Below, in pieces: positions 14,259-21,970 of a stretch of 64,000 bases of DNA (within the stretch, counting starts at the first letter, position 1; every line of letters starts with the position of its first letter). A program made the translations under genes and the position numbers. The DNA comes from Bradyrhizobium oligotrophicum S58. GTDB lineage: Bacteria > Pseudomonadota > Alphaproteobacteria > Rhizobiales > Xanthobacteraceae. Below the pieces are notes generated by a model that ran no database searches, had not been told where the DNA came from, and saw only the letters and a program-made list of their open reading frames with translations. The DNA lies in NCBI RefSeq assembly GCF_000344805.1, contig NC_020453.1:7792001-7856000 (forward strand). The letters are read 5' to 3'.

Positions 14259-15200
14259 ATGCATGTCCGCCTGATTCTGGTCGCCATCCTCAGTTCGGCT
14301 CTCGTGGCCGCGGCGCCTCCGGCCCGTGCCCAGGACAAGGGCAGCGTCGAGCCCAAGGCCCTGCCGCCACTGGCGCATCCGGACGATCCAGATACCCCCG
14401 CCAAGGAGCTGTTCGCCCGTCGGCTCCTGCCCTCGGCCCAGCCGACCAAAGTGATCGGGACCTATAATCGCGGCTGCATCGCCGGCGCCGAGCGCATGCC
14501 GATCAATGGCGACGACTGGCAGGTGATGCGGCTGTCGCGCAACCGCAATTTCGGCCATCCCAATTTGATCGCGCTGCTGAAGCGGCTCGCTGCCCGGGCG
14601 CACAAGGACGCCGGCTGGCCCGGCATCCTGGTCGGCGACATCGGACAGCCGCGCGGCGGTCCGGCGCTGAGCGGCCACGCCAGCCACCAGATCGGGCTCG
14701 ACGCCGACATCTGGCTGACGCCGATGCCCCAGCACCGGCTGTCGCGCAACGAGCGCGAGGAGACATCGGCGGTCATGATGGTGCGCGAAGACCGGCTCGA
14801 CGTCGATCCGCGCGTGTTCACGAAGGGCCACCTCGCGGTGATCCGCGCTGCCGCGCTGGAGCCGTCGGTGCAGCGCATCTTCGTCAACGCCGCGATCAAG
14901 AAGGCGCTGTGCCGCGACGCCAGGGGAGACCGCAGCTGGCTCACCAAGGTGCGGCCGTGGTGGGGTCACGACTATCATTTCCACATCCGCATGGTGTGCC
15001 CACCCGGAAACCCCGACTGCCACGGCCAGACCGCCCAGGAGGGCGGCGACGGCTGCGGCGACCTCGACTATTGGTTCTCGGACGCAGTGCTGCATCCGCC
15101 GCCGCCGAAGGAGCCGCCCAAGCCGCCGCAGCCGATCACGATGGCGCAGCTGCCGCCGGCCTGCCGCGCCGTGCTGCATGCGCCGGACGCCAAGAATTGA
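14259..15200 (+). CDS. mepA: Penicillin-insensitive murein endopeptidase MepA
   Basis: 313 residues with a Sec signal peptide (MHVRLILVAILSSALVAAA, cleavage near ARA-QD). MepA is a periplasmic LAS-family zinc peptidase that cuts D-Ala-mDAP cross-links in peptidoglycan. The zinc and catalytic motifs are present: SGHASHQIGLDADIW near residue 136 and WWGHDYHFHIRM near 233. The paired Cys residues of the family are also seen. The C-terminus ends in a Pro-rich segment (PPPKEPPKPPQP) plus a short tail. Start: the ATG at 14259 is chosen because the signal peptide begins there. Confidence 0.94.
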   Translation: MHVRLILVAILSSALVAAAPPARAQDKGSVEPKALPPLAHPDDPDTPAKELFARRLLPSAQPTKVIGTYNRGCIAGAERMPINGDDWQVMRLSRNRNFGHPNLIALLKRLAARAHKDAGWPGILVGDIGQPRGGPALSGHASHQIGLDADIWLTPMPQHRLSRNEREETSAVMMVREDRLDVDPRVFTKGHLAVIRAAALEPSVQRIFVNAAIKKALCRDARGDRSWLTKVRPWWGHDYHFHIRMVCPPGNPDCHGQTAQEGGDGCGDLDYWFSDAVLHPPPPKEPPKPPQPITMAQLPPACRAVLHAPDAKN

Positions 15201-15373
15201 TGCTGCCGATGCTGACGCAATTGGGAGTCGCGGTGCCCAAGCGGCCGCTCTAGGATGACAGGGCTCGCGCCGTAATCGCGACGATCGAAGGGGATGACGG
15301 TCCCTCCACCTCCTGTTATCGCGGTATCGAAATGCCGCGCGCCGCTGCGCGGCGTAACCGTAGCGAGTCCGTC

Positions 15374-15886
15374 ATGATCCTGATTCGTCCCGCCGCGATT
15401 GCCCTCCTCCTCATGCTGACGAGCACGGCCGCCCTCGCCGCCGAGCCGAGCGGCTGCGACAAGTTCAAATGGGACATCGCGCGCGAGCGCGCCGCGCTGA
15501 CCGCGGCCGACCGCGAGAGGCTCACCTCGGGCGCCGAGATCGCCGCCATTCCTGCGACCGGCATCGTGCTGGAGCTGCGCCCGGCCGCCGAGGCCAAGCT
15601 GCCGACGGCGCCGGAACGCGCGCCGAAGGACGGCACCTTTGCCGGCATCACGCGGATCACCGCAGCGCCGAAGGCCGGCGTCTACACCATCAGCCTGTCG
15701 GCCGCGGCCTGGATCGACGTGGTGCAGGACGGCAAGGTTCTCAAGCCGGTCGGCTTCAGCGGCGCCACCGATTGCGACGGCATCCGCAAGACCGTGAAGT
15801 ACGAGCTGGGATCGCAGCCTTTCGTGCTGCAGGTCAGCGGCGCACCGGAGAATACGATCTCGCTCGCGATCCTGCCGGCGGAGTGA
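15374..15886 (+). CDS. Exported protein of unknown function
   Basis: 170 residues with a clear signal peptide (MILIRPAAIALLLMLTSTAA, cleavage near LAA-EP), so probably periplasmic. The mature part has two Cys residues (SGCDKFKWD and ATDCDGIRK) that could form a disulfide, and it appears beta-rich. I do not recognise a named domain. Start: the ATG at 15374 begins the signal peptide; an earlier in-frame ATG at 15332 would add a basic extension. It follows mepA on the same strand after about 170 bp. Confidence 0.78.
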   Translation: MILIRPAAIALLLMLTSTAALAAEPSGCDKFKWDIARERAALTAADRERLTSGAEIAAIPATGIVLELRPAAEAKLPTAPERAPKDGTFAGITRITAAPKAGVYTISLSAAAWIDVVQDGKVLKPVGFSGATDCDGIRKTVKYELGSQPFVLQVSGAPENTISLAILPAE

Positions 15887-15957
15887 CCGGGGACGCAGCC
15901 CTGTGTAAGTGTCCCGATCATCTTGCCGGCGCGCCGCGATCTCGATCTAACCCAGGG

Positions 15958-16114
15958 TCTCACCCTCCCCTGGAGGGGGAGGGTCGCGCGCGAAGCGAGC
16001 GAGCGGGGTGGGGTGAAGCCGCGGGAACCGGTGCAAGTGGAGAGATCACCCCACCCCGGCTCACATGCGCTTCGCGCATCTGAGCCGACCCTCCCCCTCC
16101 AGGGGAGGGTGAGA
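15958..16114. repeat. Large dispersed inverted repeat (CACCCTCCCCTGGAGGGGG family)
   Basis: The left arm (15958-15986, TCTCACCCTCCCCTGGAGG...) and right arm (16086-16114) are near-perfect reverse complements. The interior has further pairing (GGGGTGGGGTGA with TCACCCCACCCC; GCGCGCGAAGCG with CGCTTCGCGC). The transcript could fold into one long hairpin. This is an abundant intergenic palindrome in Bradyrhizobium-type genomes. It fills most of the gap between the exported protein and the convergent antiporter. Confidence 0.85.
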
Positions 16115-16197
16115 GCGGGGCTGACCTCCAGGCTGCGCGCTGCGAAATCGCGACCGCGGAAGGCTGCGGACTTCTCGGAAAACCGAGCGAACGACGC

Positions 16198-17991
16198 TCA
16201 CACCCCGACCACCGACGACCAGACATCGGCGAGCTTGCGCTTGACCTGCTGCTTGCGGGTCAGCACCGGCACGTCCTCCTCGTCTTCCGGCAGGCGCAGG
16301 CCGACGACGTTGACGCGGCCGCCGGAGATCGAGCGCGCGACCAGCACGATGGTGTCGAGCGCGACGGTGGCGCCTTCCTTCGGGGCGTTGTCGAGGTGGA
16401 TGTCGAAATAGTCGGCCAGCGTCAGCCGCTCCTCGCCCTCGCCGAGCTTGACGCCATAGATGCCGGCGACCTCGTCGAGCGTATGCTCGGCCGAAACCAT
16501 GAAGTCGCCGAGCAGATGCGGGTCGGGCGCCGCCGATGGCGGCATGTCGACGAAGAAGCGGTCGAGCGACTCGGCCTTCTCCGGCGGCGCCAACAGATAG
16601 AGATAATCGCCCGGTGCGATCGGCTCGGCCTCGGCCGGCGACAGGATCTGCTGGTTGCGGATCACCAGCGTCGGCTTGGACCAGGACGGAATCAGGCCGC
16701 GGCGGAAATACAGGCTCTTGGAGCGGATCGCGTAGCCGACCAGTTGCTGCTCGAGCTGGCCCGGCAGATCGAGCTCGATGCGGCGCGGGCCGCGATCGGT
16801 GCGCGGCAGCGCGACGTGCAGCTTGCGCGCGGCGACACCGAGCGTCCAGCCTTGCGCCAGCAGCGAGATGATGACGACGACGAAGGCGACGTCGAAATAC
16901 AGATAGGCCTTAGACAGGCCGACCAGCATCGGGATCGACGCCAGGAAGATTGCGACCGCGCCGCGCAGGCCGGTCCAGGCGATGAAGGCCTTCTCCCGCC
17001 AGTTGAAGCGGAACGGATAGAGACAGAGAAACACCGCGGCCGGCCGCGCGATCAGCATCAGCACCAGCGCCACGGCAATCGCGGGCACGAGGCTGTCGAG
17101 CAGCCGGTGCGGCGACACCAAGAGGCCGAGCAGCACGAACATCACGATCTGCGCCAGCCAGGTCGCGGCATCGAGAAAGGCGACGACAGAATTATGCGCG
17201 CGCGTCGGCCGGTTGCCGATGATGATGCCGGCGAGATAGACCGCGAGGAACCCGGAGCCGTGGGCGATCTGCGCCATGCCGAAGATGACGAGCGCGGCCG
17301 TCGCCACGAACGGCGCGTGCAGTCCCTGCGGCAACGCCACCTTGTTGAGGCCGATCACCACCAGGCGACCGCCGACGATGCCGAACAGCGTGCCGAGCAC
17401 GGCCTCGCGAACCAATTCGATCACGAAATGCGTGAACGAGCCGTGGCCGGCCGAGATCAGTTCGACCAGCATCAGGGTCAGGAACACCGCGAACGGATCG
17501 TTGCTGCCGGACTCCGCCTCCAGCGTGGCGCCGACGCGCGGGCGCAGCCGCAGGCCCTGGGCATGCACCAGCAGGAACACGGCGGCGGCATCGGTCGAAG
17601 CGATGACGGCGCCGACCAGCATGGCCTCGGTCCAGCCGAGGTCGAGGGCATATTTCGCGACCGGCGCGGTGATGAACGCGGTCATCAGCACGCCCACGGT
17701 GGCGAGCACCATCGAGGGCGCCAGCACGGTGCGGATGCTCTGGAAGCGCGTGCGCAGGCCGCCGTCGAACAGGATCAGCGCCAGCGCGACCGAGCCGACC
17801 AGATAGGTGGTACGGACGTCCTGGAATTCGATATGACCGGGGCCGGAATCACCTGCGAGCATGCCGATGACGAGGAACACCAGCAGCAGCGGCGCGCCGA
17901 AGCGCAGGGCCAGCAGGCTCGACAGGATGCCGGCCATGACCAGGACCGCGCCAAGGAGGATGGCAATGCTGACGGCGTCGAGTGATGTCAT
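16198..17991 (-). CDS. K+/H+ antiporter, CvrA/NhaP2 type (CPA1)
   Basis: 597 residues. The N-terminal ~390 residues form a Na+/H+-exchanger-type membrane domain of about 12 helices with the ion-site motif STDAAAVF and the following ESGSNDP. A TrkA-C (RCK-C) domain follows (LIPSWSKPTLVIRNQQIL), then a CorC/HlyC-type transporter-associated domain (LTLADYFDIHLDN). This exact order defines the K+/H+ antiporter NhaP2/CvrA subfamily of the inner membrane, used in K+ efflux and osmotic adaptation. It is divergent from a mechanosensitive channel gene, so both neighbours deal with osmotic stress. Confidence 0.92.
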   Translation of the reverse strand: MTSLDAVSIAILLGAVLVMAGILSSLLALRFGAPLLLVFLVIGMLAGDSGPGHIEFQDVRTTYLVGSVALALILFDGGLRTRFQSIRTVLAPSMVLATVGVLMTAFITAPVAKYALDLGWTEAMLVGAVIASTDAAAVFLLVHAQGLRLRPRVGATLEAESGSNDPFAVFLTLMLVELISAGHGSFTHFVIELVREAVLGTLFGIVGGRLVVIGLNKVALPQGLHAPFVATAALVIFGMAQIAHGSGFLAVYLAGIIIGNRPTRAHNSVVAFLDAATWLAQIVMFVLLGLLVSPHRLLDSLVPAIAVALVLMLIARPAAVFLCLYPFRFNWREKAFIAWTGLRGAVAIFLASIPMLVGLSKAYLYFDVAFVVVIISLLAQGWTLGVAARKLHVALPRTDRGPRRIELDLPGQLEQQLVGYAIRSKSLYFRRGLIPSWSKPTLVIRNQQILSPAEAEPIAPGDYLYLLAPPEKAESLDRFFVDMPPSAAPDPHLLGDFMVSAEHTLDEVAGIYGVKLGEGEERLTLADYFDIHLDNAPKEGATVALDTIVLVARSISGGRVNVVGLRLPEDEEDVPVLTRKQQVKRKLADVWSSVVGV

Positions 17992-18200
17992 GAAAAAACG
18001 TTGATGAATCCGACTTTTACATCCTTATCGTCGCCACACTTGCACGCCAACCGGATTTGCTCATATCGCGGCGATATGCCCATTTTTCCATCCTCGCCCG
18101 CGTTCGGGGTATATTTCGGGGCAATCGCGCTTCACGAAAACGAGCTAAATCCTACGCGTCGGACCTGCCCGCGCCTCCGTTCCTCTCCGAGACCCTGCTG

Positions 18201-19517
18201 ATGGACCTCGACTTAAAAGATATTCTCGACTTCCTGCAGACCGTGGCGCGCTCGATCGGCGCCGAGGTCACCTCGCCCTGGTTCTACCTTCAGCTCGGAC
18301 TGGTGCTGAGCGGCGCGGGCCTCGCCTTCGCCGCCAGCGCCACGGTGCGCGCGCGCATCGACGTGACCTCGTTGGCGATGGGCTGGCCGGGCCCGCTGCG
18401 TCAGCTGCTGCGGGTGCTGCTGGAGAGCGTCACCACGGTGGTGTTCGTGATCCTGATGCGGATCGCGCGCACCGGCATGGTGCTGTGGACCTGGCCGAGC
18501 CGCTCCTATCTGCTCGCGGTCGCGCTCAAGCTCGCGCTGGCCTGGCTCGTCATCCGCCTGATCACCTCGGTGATCCGCAGCACCTTCATCGTGCAGATCG
18601 TGTCGATCTCGGCCTGGCTGGTCGCGGCGCTCAGCATCATCGGTCAGCTCGACAACGTGGTCGACGCACTCGATTCCGTCTCGGTCGTGCTCGGCGGCCT
18701 CAGGCTGACGCCGCTTCTGGTGATCAAGCTCGGCGTGCTGCTGCTCGGGGTGCTCTGGCTGACCAACATCGCCAGCAACTTCGTCGAGAGCCGGATCACG
18801 CGCTCGACTGATTTGACGCCGTCGATCCAGGTGCTGCTGATCAAGATGGTCCGCATGGGCCTGATGATCCTCGGCATCGCGATCGCCATCAGTGCGGTCG
18901 GCATCAACCTCTCGGCGCTCGCGATCTTCTCCGGCGCCGCCGGTGTCGGTATCGGTCTCGGCCTGCAGCGCATCGTCGCCAACTTCGTCGCCGGCATCAT
19001 CCTGCTCGCCGACAAATCGGTGAAGCCGGGCGACCTCGTCACCATCGGCGACAGCTCGGGGCGCATCAGCGCGATGAATACGCGCTACATCTCGGTCGCC
19101 GCCGGCGACGGCCGCGAGTTCCTGATCCCGAACGAGGACCTCGTCACCCAGAAGGTGACCAACTGGACCTATACCGACAAGAACACGCTGGTGAAGGTCA
19201 ATTTCGGCACCAACTACGATGCCGATCCCCGGCTGGTGTGCAAGCTCGCCACCGAGATGGCGGCCGAGATCCCGCGCACGCTGAAATCGAAGTCGCCGAA
19301 CTGCCTGCTGACCGAGTTCACCGAGGCCGGAATGAAGTTTTCGCTGACCTGCTGGATCGCCGATCCCAGCTACATGGACAGCGTCAAGAGCGAAGTCATG
19401 CTGGCGCTGTGGGAGGCCTTCAAGCGCGAGGGCATCCGTGTGCCCTATCCGGTACGCGAGATCCGCGTTCGCGGCGGCGCCGTGCCGGTGGAGACCACGG
19501 TCGAAGTGCCGACCTGA
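18201..19517 (+). CDS. MscS-family mechanosensitive ion channel
   Basis: 438 residues. Several N-terminal helices precede the MscS pore helix and beta domain; the hallmark is GAAGVGIGLGLQRIVANFVA near residue 247, followed by KPGDLVTIG and FLIPNEDLVTQKVTNWT. It opens on membrane tension and releases solutes during osmotic downshift. Start: the ATG at 18201 was chosen because the upstream open frame (from 18057) is basic and not family-like. It lies divergent to the K+/H+ antiporter with a 209-bp gap that must hold both promoters. Confidence 0.92.
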   Translation: MDLDLKDILDFLQTVARSIGAEVTSPWFYLQLGLVLSGAGLAFAASATVRARIDVTSLAMGWPGPLRQLLRVLLESVTTVVFVILMRIARTGMVLWTWPSRSYLLAVALKLALAWLVIRLITSVIRSTFIVQIVSISAWLVAALSIIGQLDNVVDALDSVSVVLGGLRLTPLLVIKLGVLLLGVLWLTNIASNFVESRITRSTDLTPSIQVLLIKMVRMGLMILGIAIAISAVGINLSALAIFSGAAGVGIGLGLQRIVANFVAGIILLADKSVKPGDLVTIGDSSGRISAMNTRYISVAAGDGREFLIPNEDLVTQKVTNWTYTDKNTLVKVNFGTNYDADPRLVCKLATEMAAEIPRTLKSKSPNCLLTEFTEAGMKFSLTCWIADPSYMDSVKSEVMLALWEAFKREGIRVPYPVREIRVRGGAVPVETTVEVPT

Positions 19518-19790
19518 TCTGAATGCCGTGCGTCGCATCGACGCATGCACCGCCAAGTATGAAGTAGTTCATAGTTCACGCGAGAGTGAAGGTGCATACG
19601 CCTTCTCCCTGTTGCGCGGTATCGACGTGAGGGTCCCTGTGCCCCCGCGTGTACCGAATGATCCATTCACCCCCTGTCCTGCCCTTTCTATCGTCGGCGT
19701 GCTCAGCGATCCCCGTCGTTGTCGCGCGACGGATCGCGATCGCAAGCAATTGCAAAGCAATTGATAGATCCGCGACCGAGGAGGAAGAAC

Positions 19791-21551
19791 ATGGACGGAC
19801 AGCAAGTGAACGGTGCGCTACAGACAATGACCCCTTATGGTCTTCTGGCTGCTCAACAGCTGGCACCGCAAGGTTTCGTGGGCAATCTGCTCGGCCAGTA
19901 CGGCGCGCCGCTCGGTGGCGTCATCGGTGGTGCATTCGGCAATCAAGGTCTCGGCAACACCGTCGGCGGTCTCGCCGGCCAGCTCGCCCAGCGCTTCCTG
20001 CCGTTCGAGGCCGCACCGCAATTCGCCCCACAGGGCTTCTTCGGCAACCTGCTCGGCCAGGTCGGCGCTCCGATCGGTAGCGCCATCGGCGGCGCGTTCG
20101 GCCATCAGGGTCTCGGCAACAGCATCGGCGGCGTTGCCGGCCAGCTCGCCCAGCGCTTCCTGCCGTTCGAGGCCGCACCGCAATTTGCGCCGCAGGGCGC
20201 GATCGGCAACTTCCTCGGCCAGTACGGTGGCCAGCTTGGCGGCGTGATTGGCAATGCGTTCGGTAATCAGGGCCTCGGCCAGAGCATCGGCGGCCTCGCC
20301 GGCCAGCTCGGTCAGCGCTTCCTGCCGTTCGAAGCCGCGCCGCAATTCGTGCCGCAGGGCGCGATCGGCAATTTCCTCGGCCAGTACGGTGGCCAGCTCG
20401 GCGGCATGATTGGCAATGCGTTCGGTAATCAGGGCCTCGGCCAGAGCATCGGCGGCCTCGCCGGCCAGCTCGGTCAGCGCTTCCTGCCGTTCGAAGCCGC
20501 GCCGCAATTCGTGCCGCAGGGCGCGATCGGCAACTTCCTCGGCCAGTACGGTGGCCAGCTCGGCGGCATGATTGGCAATGCGTTCGGTAATCAGGGCCTC
20601 GGCCAGAGCATCGGCGGCCTCGCCGGCCAGCTCGGTCAGCGCTTCCTGCCGTTCGAAGCTGCGCCTCAGTTCGCTCCGCAGGGCTTCTTCGGCAACCTGC
20701 TCGGCCAGGTCGGCGCACCGCTTGGCGGCGCCATCGGCGGCGCGTTCGGCAACCAGGGCCTTGGCAACACGATCGGCGGCGTCGCCGGCCAGCTCGCCCA
20801 GCGCTTCCTGCCGTTCGAGGCCGCGCCGCAATTCGCCCCCCAAGGCTTCTTCGGCAACCTGCTCGGTCAGGTCGGCGCTCCGATCGGCAGCGCCATCGGC
20901 GGTGCGTTCGGCAACCAGGGCCTTGGCAACACGATCGGCGGCGTCGCCGGCCAGTTCGCCCAGCGCTTCCTGCCGTTCGAAGCTGCGCCGGAATTCGCTC
21001 CGCAGGGCTTCTTCGGCAACCTGCTCGGCCGGGTCGGCGCTCCGCTCGGCAGTGCCATCGGTGGCGCCTTCGGCCATCAGGGCCTCGGCAACAGCATCGG
21101 CGGCGTCGCCGGTCAGCTCGCCCAGCGTTTCCTGCCGTTCGAGGCCACGCCGGAATTCGCTCCGCAGGGCTTCTTCAGCAACCTGCCCGGCACACCGTAC
21201 GGCGGCATCATGACCAACTGCTTCGGCAATCGGAGTCTCAGCCCGACCTTTGGCAGCATCATGAGCCAGCCTGGCCAGCACGTCCTGCCGTTCGAAGCCG
21301 CGCCTGAGTTTGCCCCGCAGGGCATCCTGGGCGGCTTCCTCGGCAGCACGCTCGGCGGTCTCGGCGGCGGCTTCGTCGGCAAGGCGCTCGGCAACCGCAA
21401 CCTCGGCCATACGATCGGCAGCACCGCGGGCGGCATCCTCGGCTCGATCCTGCCCTTCGACGCCAGTCCGCAACTGGCGCAGAATGGCTGGGCCAACGTC
21501 CCGATCGCCTCGATCTATCCCTATCCCTACCAGGGCGTGACCTATCACTGA
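19791..21551 (+). CDS. Glycine-rich protein of ten 54-residue tandem repeats
   Basis: 586 residues, almost wholly built from a repeat of 54 residues (162 bp). Units start at 19863, 20025, 20187, 20349, 20511, 20673, 20835, 20997, 21159 (51 residues, degenerate) and 21312 (divergent cap). The unit consensus is APQGFFGNLLGQVGAPLG, then GAIGGAFGNQGLGNTIGG, then VAGQLAQRFLPFEAAPQF. GxxxG-rich segments resemble glycine zippers and could form membrane-associated or fibrillar helices. No signal peptide is seen. An excellent ribosome site (GAGGAGGAAG) lies 5 bp before the ATG. Downstream are a propeptide-like protein and an S8 protease on the same strand. I do not recognise the family. Confidence 0.88.
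   Translation: MDGQQVNGALQTMTPYGLLAAQQLAPQGFVGNLLGQYGAPLGGVIGGAFGNQGLGNTVGGLAGQLAQRFLPFEAAPQFAPQGFFGNLLGQVGAPIGSAIGGAFGHQGLGNSIGGVAGQLAQRFLPFEAAPQFAPQGAIGNFLGQYGGQLGGVIGNAFGNQGLGQSIGGLAGQLGQRFLPFEAAPQFVPQGAIGNFLGQYGGQLGGMIGNAFGNQGLGQSIGGLAGQLGQRFLPFEAAPQFVPQGAIGNFLGQYGGQLGGMIGNAFGNQGLGQSIGGLAGQLGQRFLPFEAAPQFAPQGFFGNLLGQVGAPLGGAIGGAFGNQGLGNTIGGVAGQLAQRFLPFEAAPQFAPQGFFGNLLGQVGAPIGSAIGGAFGNQGLGNTIGGVAGQFAQRFLPFEAAPEFAPQGFFGNLLGRVGAPLGSAIGGAFGHQGLGNSIGGVAGQLAQRFLPFEATPEFAPQGFFSNLPGTPYGGIMTNCFGNRSLSPTFGSIMSQPGQHVLPFEAAPEFAPQGILGGFLGSTLGGLGGGFVGKALGNRNLGHTIGSTAGGILGSILPFDASPQLAQNGWANVPIASIYPYPYQGVTYH
19863..21466 (+). repeat. 162-bp tandem repeat array inside a coding region
   Basis: Ten direct, in-frame copies with a strict 162-bp period over the first nine starts. 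Units 4 and 5 (20349 and 20511) differ at a single base in the stretch I compared (AATTTC versus AACTTC). Units 3-5 form one subfamily (PQGAIGNFLGQYGGQLGG) and units 2 and 6-8 another (PQGFFGNLLGQVGAP). This indicates recent duplication or homogenisation. It is not CRISPR: there are no spacers and the array is translated. Confidence 0.95.
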
Positions 21552-21596
21552 GCCCCGGCATGCCGGCGTGAGGCTGCATTCGGACATTGCACGTTT

Positions 21597-21627
21597 CCCC
21601 TGGGCGGCTCGATAGTCGGCCCAGGGG
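21597..21627 (+). terminator. Hairpin after the repeat-protein gene
   Basis: Perfect 9-bp stem CCCCTGGGC (21597-21605) with GCCCAGGGG (21619-21627) and a 13-nt loop, 45 bp after the repeat-protein stop and 28 bp before the next start. There is no T-tract, so it may be an attenuator or an mRNA-stabilising hairpin that lets the repeat protein be made in excess over the genes downstream. Confidence 0.5.
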
Positions 21628-21655
21628 CAACATCCAGACAGTGAGGACGACCATC

Positions 21656-21913
21656 ATGACCGACAGCTTCGCCACGGACGGATCCCGCGATCAGTTCATC
21701 GTCGCCGGACGCAGCACGTCCGACACATCCCACCTCACCGCGTTCGAAGACGCGTTGAAGGGCATTTCCGGTGCCTCGATCGTCGCCAGGGGCGGCAGTC
21801 CAGACCAGCCGCACCTCGTCGTGAATCTGACATCGCGAGACGCCGAACAACTCAAATCACGCTTCGGAGCAGCGTTGATCATCGAACGGAACGCAAAGCT
21901 CAGCCCGTTCTGA
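21656..21913 (+). CDS. Small protein resembling a free-standing subtilisin propeptide (inhibitor I9-like)
   Basis: 85 residues, no signal peptide. The predicted order strand (QFIVAGR) - helix (SHLTAFEDALKGI) - strand (ASIVARG) - strand (HLVVNLT) - helix (SRDAEQLKSRFG) - strand (ALIIERNAKLSPF) is the beta-alpha-beta-beta-alpha-beta pattern of inhibitor I9 propeptides, which fold and inhibit S8 proteases. The next gene encodes an S8 protease whose own N-terminal region has matching phrases (RFLVAAR; EIVVAEMDPARGAALRAS). So this may be an inhibitor or folding helper acting in trans. The fold match is by eye and function is inference. A conserved but different small domain remains possible. Confidence 0.72.
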   Translation: MTDSFATDGSRDQFIVAGRSTSDTSHLTAFEDALKGISGASIVARGGSPDQPHLVVNLTSRDAEQLKSRFGAALIIERNAKLSPF

Positions 21914-21970
21914 TCCGTCAACGCCATGCGCCGATCCAACAAGCGACAGAGATCCAAGGAGAGAGACGCG

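Noticed and set aside
16396..17985. 529-residue plus-strand open frame
   Set aside because: Antisense to the K+/H+ antiporter; rich in Asp, His, Gln and Arg with no family.
19863..21466. Regular direct repeats suspected to be a CRISPR array
   Set aside because: The period is 162 bp, there are no variable spacers, and the whole array is one translated frame.
19818..21587. 589-residue minus-strand frame, also repetitive
   Set aside because: Repetition is forced by the repeats on the other strand; no start context and Ala/Glu/Arg shadow composition.
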